Positions 60,037 through 64,000 of a DNA stretch of 64,000 bases are shown here, piece by piece (the first letter of the stretch is position 1; every line of letters begins with the position of its first letter). Both the position numbers and the translations under genes were made by a program. Source of the stretch: an uncultured Lactobacillus sp. (GTDB taxonomy: Bacteria; Bacillota; Bacilli; Lactobacillales; Lactobacillaceae); NCBI GenBank assembly GCA_910587695.1, contig CAJUNC010000003.1, positions 1 to 64,000 of the forward strand, in the 5' to 3' direction. Under the pieces are notes generated by a model that did no database searches, was not told the origin of the DNA, and saw only the letters and a program-made list of their open reading frames with translations.

Positions 60037-60714
60037 ATGCAATGTCCAAATTGTGGAAATAATAATGCTCCTGGAGCCCAATTTTGCCAAAACTGTGGCT
60101 ACAATTTTTTAACGGGTAAGAAAAAAGGTCCATGGCTATATATTTTATTAGTTGTCGGAGCTTTAGTTATACTATGCGGTGGATTCTTTACGTACAAGGC
60201 TATTACTAATCAAACAGCAAGTGTCCCAGCCAAGCAAGTGACAAGTTCCAAAAAAGAAACTAGCTCTTCTAAGGAAAAAAAGAAGGAAAGTTCTAGTGAA
60301 AAAGAAAGTCCGACCATAGAGGAAAGTTCATCAGAACGTGAAAAAGCTGCTAGCACAAGTGTAGAAACAGCATCTTCAAGTAGCCAAGAAACTAGTTCAG
60401 CATCAGCTTCAACGGGGATAGTTGCTGGAAAGAATACAACTTGGTCGACAAATCCAAATGGAAATGGGGAAGAGGAGCTTTTTGTCATTCAAGGCACCGA
60501 TTCGGTTTCTATGAGTCATAATACAGTTGGACCCTCAGGAACTATGATGCACAGTGACGGAACATTTACTATTGAAAATGTTAGTGAGGGCGGAAACAGA
60601 TTTTTTGTAATGGATCGTGCCATTGTTTTAGGTGAAGTGACGATCTCAGGCAATACTTTGACACTAAATCAACAAGGACAGGTCAGAACGTATTATCTCA
60701 AGCACCAGTCCTAG
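60037..60714 (+). CDS. Zinc-ribbon single-pass membrane protein with Ser/Glu/Lys-rich linker
   Basis: A 225-residue protein: zinc ribbon (QCPNCGNNN...FCQNCGYNF), transmembrane helix (about 31-53), a Ser-rich charged linker (about 65-128) and a C-terminal beta domain with NTTWSTNPNGNGEEELFVI and LTLNQQGQVRTYYL, paralogous to the preceding protein. Last gene of the operon, followed by a terminator at 60724-60757. Function unknown. Confidence 0.75.
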   Translation: MQCPNCGNNNAPGAQFCQNCGYNFLTGKKKGPWLYILLVVGALVILCGGFFTYKAITNQTASVPAKQVTSSKKETSSSKEKKKESSSEKESPTIEESSSEREKAASTSVETASSSSQETSSASASTGIVAGKNTTWSTNPNGNGEEELFVIQGTDSVSMSHNTVGPSGTMMHSDGTFTIENVSEGGNRFFVMDRAIVLGEVTISGNTLTLNQQGQVRTYYLKHQS

Positions 60715-60723
60715 TGTAATTAA

Positions 60724-60757
60724 ATGCCTAACGCAAAATTTGCGTTGGGTATTTTTT
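60724..60757 (+). terminator. Terminator of the zinc-ribbon operon
   Basis: A hairpin with CTAACGCAAA pairing TTTGCGTTGG is followed by six T. Confidence 0.8.
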
Positions 60758-60774
60758 GTCTTAATTTAGGTAAA

Positions 60775-60811
60775 AGATAACGTTTACATAAAAAATCTAG
60801 CATGGTAGAAT
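60775..60811 (+). promoter_or_regulatory. Promoter with perfect cre site
   Basis: TTTACA (60783-60788) and TAGAAT (60806-60811) have a 17-bp spacer. On the minus strand 60775-60789 matches the CcpA consensus WTGNAANCGNWNNCW throughout and overlaps the -35, so catabolite repression of the downstream gene is expected. Confidence 0.65.
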
Positions 60812-60843
60812 TTACGTGTAAATATTTAGACTGGGGGGATATG

Positions 60844-61173
60844 ATGAAAGAGGCAAAACAAAAGCAAAACATTCAAAAAGTCAACGAGCTACTCACAGAA
60901 CTATATGATCTGCTAGACCATCAAGCAGCTAAAGCAGCCGTTCAAAATGCGTATAACAAAATAAATACGTCAGATAAACTTTCAGTCCAGTATGCCGAGG
61001 TGCTCGAAGCGATCGAGGCGCTGAAAAGAGAGTTTTCAAGGCTGTCACTTGCTAAAAAGACAAAATTCACCCGTGCCCAAGAAGAAATAGTCTCCCAGTT
61101 GACGGTTTTTACCAGAAGATCTTTTCAAAAAGGTTTTGAAGGCTTAGGAATGGTGAGCGTTTGGTTTGGATAA
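60844..61173 (+). CDS. Small helical protein, possibly bacteriocin-immunity-like (EntA_Immun type)
   Basis: A 109-residue, charged, all-helical protein without signal or membrane segment. The spacing of helices (VNELLTELYDLLD, VQNAYNKI, EVLEAIEALKREFSRLS, and FTRAQEEIVSQLTVFTRRS) recalls the four-helix immunity proteins of class IIa bacteriocins. I cannot confirm the family, and no cognate bacteriocin gene is visible. GGGGGG lies just upstream, and the second of two adjacent ATGs has the better spacing. It is monocistronic with terminator at 61175-61216 and a cre-controlled promoter. Confidence 0.55.
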   Translation: MKEAKQKQNIQKVNELLTELYDLLDHQAAKAAVQNAYNKINTSDKLSVQYAEVLEAIEALKREFSRLSLAKKTKFTRAQEEIVSQLTVFTRRSFQKGFEGLGMVSVWFG

Positions 61174-61174
61174 G

Positions 61175-61216
61175 AAAATACCTGATCGAATTTCAAAAAT
61201 TTGGTCAGGTATTTTT
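61175..61216 (+). terminator. Terminator after the immunity-like gene
   Basis: An 11-bp stem (61175-61185 with 61205-61215) with a long loop ends in a T-run. Confidence 0.75.
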
Positions 61217-61318
61217 TCATGTAAAACTACATGTATAAGTACGTTGAAGACCGCTATATCAACTGCAAGACGCATTTTATATAATTTGAGATGTATTAAT
61301 GCTAGGGAGTTTATCATT

Positions 61319-61612
61319 ATGGATAAAGAAGAAATCGATATTGAGGCATTGCACTCATTTTATAAGGAATTACAAAATTTGATCGGTCTAGAAAGCATGT
61401 TGAAGGTCCATGATCACTATAAAGGCTCGCAATTAGTGATCCCAAGCCATCTCTATGACCGTAAGATCGCTGCGACAAAGATCACTGAGCAATACAACGG
61501 ACGCAATTCACGTGAACTAGCGCGCAAGTACGGTTATTCCCAAAAATGGGTCTCGGACAATTTACGTAAAGCCCGTGAAAAAGGCACACTGGTAGCAGAT
61601 TGCAAAAAATAG
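61319..61612 (+). CDS. Mor transcription activator family protein
   Basis: A 97-residue DNA-binding protein. The C-terminal half, LYDRKIAATKITEQYNGRNSRELARKYGYSQKWVSDNLRKAR, matches the Mor/C activator family of phage Mu and many Firmicute mobile elements: a helix pair followed by a helix-turn-helix. The ATG at 61319 has GGGAG upstream. The open frame from 61166 runs through the preceding terminator and is rejected. No Mu-like genes are adjacent, so it is a stand-alone regulator or the trace of an element. Confidence 0.78.
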   Translation: MDKEEIDIEALHSFYKELQNLIGLESMLKVHDHYKGSQLVIPSHLYDRKIAATKITEQYNGRNSRELARKYGYSQKWVSDNLRKAREKGTLVADCKK

Positions 61613-61685
61613 GTCAAAATTGTGTTTTATGAGGATCGGTAGAAAAATAAAGGCAAAGTTATTAATAGTACTAGAGGTGATTAGT

Positions 61686-62324
61686 ATGGAAGGAAGAGTG
61701 GTCAAATTTTTTGACAATAAGGGATACGGTTTTATTACAGGTGAAGATGGTGAAAGTTATTTCTTCCATATCTCACAATTAATAAATTCGCAATCAATCG
61801 ATAGGGGAGACCTCGTTTATTTTAGCCCTACAACTAGTAATAAAGGAAAGCAAGCTAGACAAGTCAATGTAAAAGAAACTAACAAGAAAAAGTTTATAAC
61901 TATCGGTAATAAAAGAGTAAAGTTGTCTAATATAAAGGAGTATGGATCATCATATGAATATGCTGTTTATGAAGTAAAGAGTGAGGATGATGGAGGCCTT
62001 AGAGGAATCAGTGAGATAGAAACTGATAGCGAAATATTAGATGGAATCTTTTTTGTACTAGATATGTTTTCGACTGCAGCTGATGCTTTTAGCAATGAAA
62101 AGCCAAAAATATACTATGAATTTTCTCACTGGTCAAGATATTATGTTGAATCTAAAAATGGAGTTGTTTGTAAAAAGGTCCCATATGTGTGGATAACTAC
62201 ATATCAAAATGAAACTTATAGATTTCATGATGAAAGAAATGTTGGCTTAGAAGATTTAAGAACACAGATAGACAGTTATAATGTGCAAAAAATTATAAAA
62301 GAATTAGATGTGTATCTGAATTAA
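61686..62324 (+). CDS. Cold-shock-domain protein with unknown C-terminal domain
   Basis: A 212-residue protein. Residues 1-65 form a cold-shock domain with RNP1 (NKGYGFI) and RNP2 (SYFFHIS) motifs, so nucleic-acid binding is likely. The remaining 145 residues (KKFITIGNKRVKLSNIKEYG... IEGIF-like, DMFSTAADAFSNEKPKIYYEF, and a C-terminal EDLRTQIDSYNVQKIIKEL) match nothing I recognise. Ordinary Csp proteins stop at about 66 residues. The ATG follows AGAGGTGA; the frame from 61620 is longer but lacks a ribosome site. The gene is AT-rich, like the GTPase after it. Confidence 0.75.
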   Translation: MEGRVVKFFDNKGYGFITGEDGESYFFHISQLINSQSIDRGDLVYFSPTTSNKGKQARQVNVKETNKKKFITIGNKRVKLSNIKEYGSSYEYAVYEVKSEDDGGLRGISEIETDSEILDGIFFVLDMFSTAADAFSNEKPKIYYEFSHWSRYYVESKNGVVCKKVPYVWITTYQNETYRFHDERNVGLEDLRTQIDSYNVQKIIKELDVYLN

Positions 62325-62532
62325 ATTTGAAAAATACGTTAAAGCAGATAGAGTTAGGTAAACTGTTTTTTATTTGGTGACACCTATTGTCTATATGAGA
62401 TTGGATAATATGAAGTAATCATTGGGTATGCATATATACTAGGATCACTGGTTAAAATCGTGCGTGCAACAATGACGGTAGTTGGTGTAAAAAACGCAGT
62501 GATGCCGGGAAATCAAGAAAGTAGGTATGTAA

Positions 62533-62631
62533 ATGCTAGATGAAATATTCCAAAAAATATATGTAGTGGCAGAGAAAGTTTATAACTATATGTACGAAAT
62601 TTTAGGCGATCCAGCAGGTTGGTTTGATTGA
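62533..62631 (+). CDS. Possible 32-aa peptide
   Basis: An ATG-started frame encoding an amphipathic, aromatic peptide (MLDEIFQKIYVVAEKVYNYM and a GDPAGWFD end). TAGGT lies about nine bases upstream. A terminator with a wobble-rich stem follows at 62639-62670, so a short transcript is plausible. The rest of the 62325-62746 gap shows only a 45-codon open frame without a start (62409-62543), which may be debris. Confidence 0.4.
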   Translation: MLDEIFQKIYVVAEKVYNYMYEILGDPAGWFD

Positions 62632-62638
62632 TCGTAGT

Positions 62639-62670
62639 TAGCTCGGTTCTTGGGAATCGGGCTATTTTTA
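62639..62670 (+). terminator. Terminator before the GTPase gene
   Basis: An 11-base stem with wobble pairs (TAGCTCGGTTC with GAATCGGGCTA) is followed by five T. Confidence 0.65.
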
Positions 62671-62746
62671 GTGTTAAATAAAAAAACTATTTTTGGGATA
62701 TAATCATAGTATATTAATAACTATTTGTAGATGTGAGGTTATAGGA

Positions 62747-64000
62747 ATGATAGGTAGCTATAGTTCTAAATCAAGATTGGAATCAGCTTTAAAAGAAAGT
62801 AGACGCTACGGCAGAGATGGGCATCTTGAAGCTGAAAAATCAATTAAACTGCTAAGAAATGTAATTAAAAAATCAGTGGAGGAATTAGACAAAGACATTT
62901 CAAAATTGGAGAAGAGTAATTATAAAAATAATGACGTATCTAAAAACCTAGAAGAACAACTTAATAAAATTAAGCGAGAGTTTGAATTAATTCCAGATAA
63001 ATTACAAAAAGATATATTTAGTTTATCAGAAAACGTTTTTTCTATTACACTTTTTGGAAGAACAATGGTAGGAAAATCAACTTTGATGGAAATTTTAACA
63101 CATGGGGATGGAAAAAGCATTGGTAAAGGGTCACAAAGAACTACACGGGATATAAGAGAATATAGATATAAAGATACAGGCATGAAGATAACAGATGTAC
63201 CAGGAATTGCAGCATTTGAAGGGAAAGTAGATGAGGAAACAGCATATAAAGCTGCTGAAAAAAGCGATTTAGTACTTTTTTTGATAAGTGATGATGCTCC
63301 TCAAGATGCTGAAGCAAAATGTTTAAAAAAAATAATTGAATTAGGGAAACCAGTTATTTGTCTGATGAATGTACGAGCAAATCTAGATATAAATACTAAT
63401 ATGAGCCTCTTTAAAAGAGACATACGCTCTAAAATGATAGAGGGTCTAGATAGACTTAACGAAATAAAGGAACAATTTTGGGAATACGGCAAAAAATATG
63501 GACAAAATTGGAGACGAATCCCGTTTGTCTACGTTCATTTAAAATCGGCTTTTGCAGCACAGCAACCTGAGTTTGCAGAATATAAGGAACTTCTTGAAGA
63601 ATTATCAATGTTTGATAGGGTGGAAAAGTTGATTGAAAGTGAAGTTATAAAAAACGGACCCTTTTATAAAAATAAAGCTTTCTTAGATCTACCATCATAT
63701 AAACTGTTAGAGGTATCTAAAACATTACTTGAACAAAGTGCAATGAATGGCGAACAGGGGAGAACTTTAATTTCAAAAAGAAGAAAATTTTCGAAGAGTA
63801 TCAAGCAATTTAAAGATTCAAGTCATAAAAAGATAGATTTATTTACTACAAGAATGACGAATGAATTAAAAAAGGAAGTAGCAGATTTTGCTGAAATACA
63901 CTACGATGATACTAATGCTAGTCAGGAATGGAAACGAGTTTATGAGGAATATGAGTTAGATAAAAAGGCACATCAATTGCTTATTGAAATAGGTGATGAA
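62747..64000 (+). CDS. Dynamin-like/50S-binding-type GTPase, 3'-truncated by the window
   Basis: An open frame of 418 codons continues past the window end. A charged helical N-terminus (residues 1-95) is followed by a GTPase domain: P-loop GRTMVGKST (104-112), switch threonines in GSQRTTRDI, G3 DVPG (150-153) and a G4-like MNVRANLD around 207-214, where the usual N-K-x-D is altered. Beyond about 280 the sequence is again helical and Lys/Glu-rich, as in dynamin-like proteins. ATG 62747 follows GTGAGG and TAGGA. It could be a membrane-remodelling or phage-defence dynamin, or a translation-related GTPase; the sequence does not decide. Confidence 0.8.
   Translation, partial: MIGSYSSKSRLESALKESRRYGRDGHLEAEKSIKLLRNVIKKSVEELDKDISKLEKSNYKNNDVSKNLEEQLNKIKREFELIPDKLQKDIFSLSENVFSITLFGRTMVGKSTLMEILTHGDGKSIGKGSQRTTRDIREYRYKDTGMKITDVPGIAAFEGKVDEETAYKAAEKSDLVLFLISDDAPQDAEAKCLKKIIELGKPVICLMNVRANLDINTNMSLFKRDIRSKMIEGLDRLNEIKEQFWEYGKKYGQNWRRIPFVYVHLKSAFAAQQPEFAEYKELLEELSMFDRVEKLIESEVIKNGPFYKNKAFLDLPSYKLLEVSKTLLEQSAMNGEQGRTLISKRRKFSKSIKQFKDSSHKKIDLFTTRMTNELKKEVADFAEIHYDDTNASQEWKRVYEEYELDKKAHQLLIEIGDE

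Overview
The window looks like chromosome from a low-GC lactic acid bacterium of the family Lactobacillaceae. A Ligilactobacillus-like species fits best, but I infer this from gene content and did not search for it. Supporting genes are a 790-residue xylulose-5-P/fructose-6-P phosphoketolase with acetate kinase next to it, a Lactobacillus-type nucleoside 2-deoxyribosyltransferase, a ykoEDC vitamin transporter under a TPP riboswitch, ctsR-clpC behind a CtsR box, and CcpA (cre)-type sites. I saw no phage structural genes, IS transposase, rRNA or CRISPR array. One tRNA is present, tRNA-Pro with anticodon CGG.

Layout. 1-3.7 kb: small ORFs and debris, then nagB, a GNAT acetyltransferase and a MurJ/YtgP-type flippase. 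3.7-6.3 kb: a palindromic intergenic element followed by a three-gene NitT/TauT-type ABC importer. 6.4-8.7 kb: a copper operon (cupredoxin, Cu+ ATPase) behind two cop boxes. 8.9-14.2 kb (minus): menA-like prenyltransferase, a histidine phosphatase, xfp and ackA. 14.4-18 kb (minus): ykoC, ykoD, ykoE, TPP riboswitch, then a GntR regulator. 18.1-24.2 kb: galE, a small unknown gene, galM, an AI-2E family exporter, a MalY-like lyase and gpmA. 24.2-26.7 kb: an AT-rich patch with an MFS gene flanked by two paralogous 73-residue membrane proteins and a nonsense-broken secreted peptide gene.

26.7-32.8 kb: a Zn alcohol dehydrogenase, a glycyl radical enzyme with its activase, a DeoR regulator and a fructose-6-phosphate-aldolase-like protein. 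This resembles the E. coli ybiY-ybiW-fsaA module. 32.9-36.3 kb: a LysR regulator divergent from two aldo/keto reductases, then a DUF2798-type membrane protein. 36.4-41.9 kb: mannitol operon mtlA-mtlF-mtlD-mtlR. 42-43.8 kb: glmS. 44-50.4 kb: a zinc-ribbon/DUF805 gene and partner, ntd, a decayed gene, an HxlR/NmrA divergent pair, a nitroreductase, pnuC and a Gfo/Idh/MocA oxidoreductase. 50.4-57.1 kb: tRNA-Pro, a lipoprotein, ctsR-clpC, an MFS transporter and an ABC-F protein behind an elaborate attenuator leader. 57.4-60.7 kb: five tandem zinc-ribbon membrane proteins in one operon. 60.8-64 kb: an immunity-like helical protein, a Mor-family regulator, a cold-shock-domain fusion and the first 418 codons of a dynamin-like GTPase that runs off the window.

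Functional links. nagB and glmS act in opposite directions on glucosamine-6-phosphate, and both promoters carry the same TATACCAAT half-palindrome, so one GntR/NagR-type repressor may set the balance. The glycyl radical enzyme, aldolase and reductases could form one sugar-phosphate to hydroxyacetone/propanediol route. The least explained regions are the zinc-ribbon operon, the MFS/small-membrane-protein patch, the ABC-F leader and the GTPase end.
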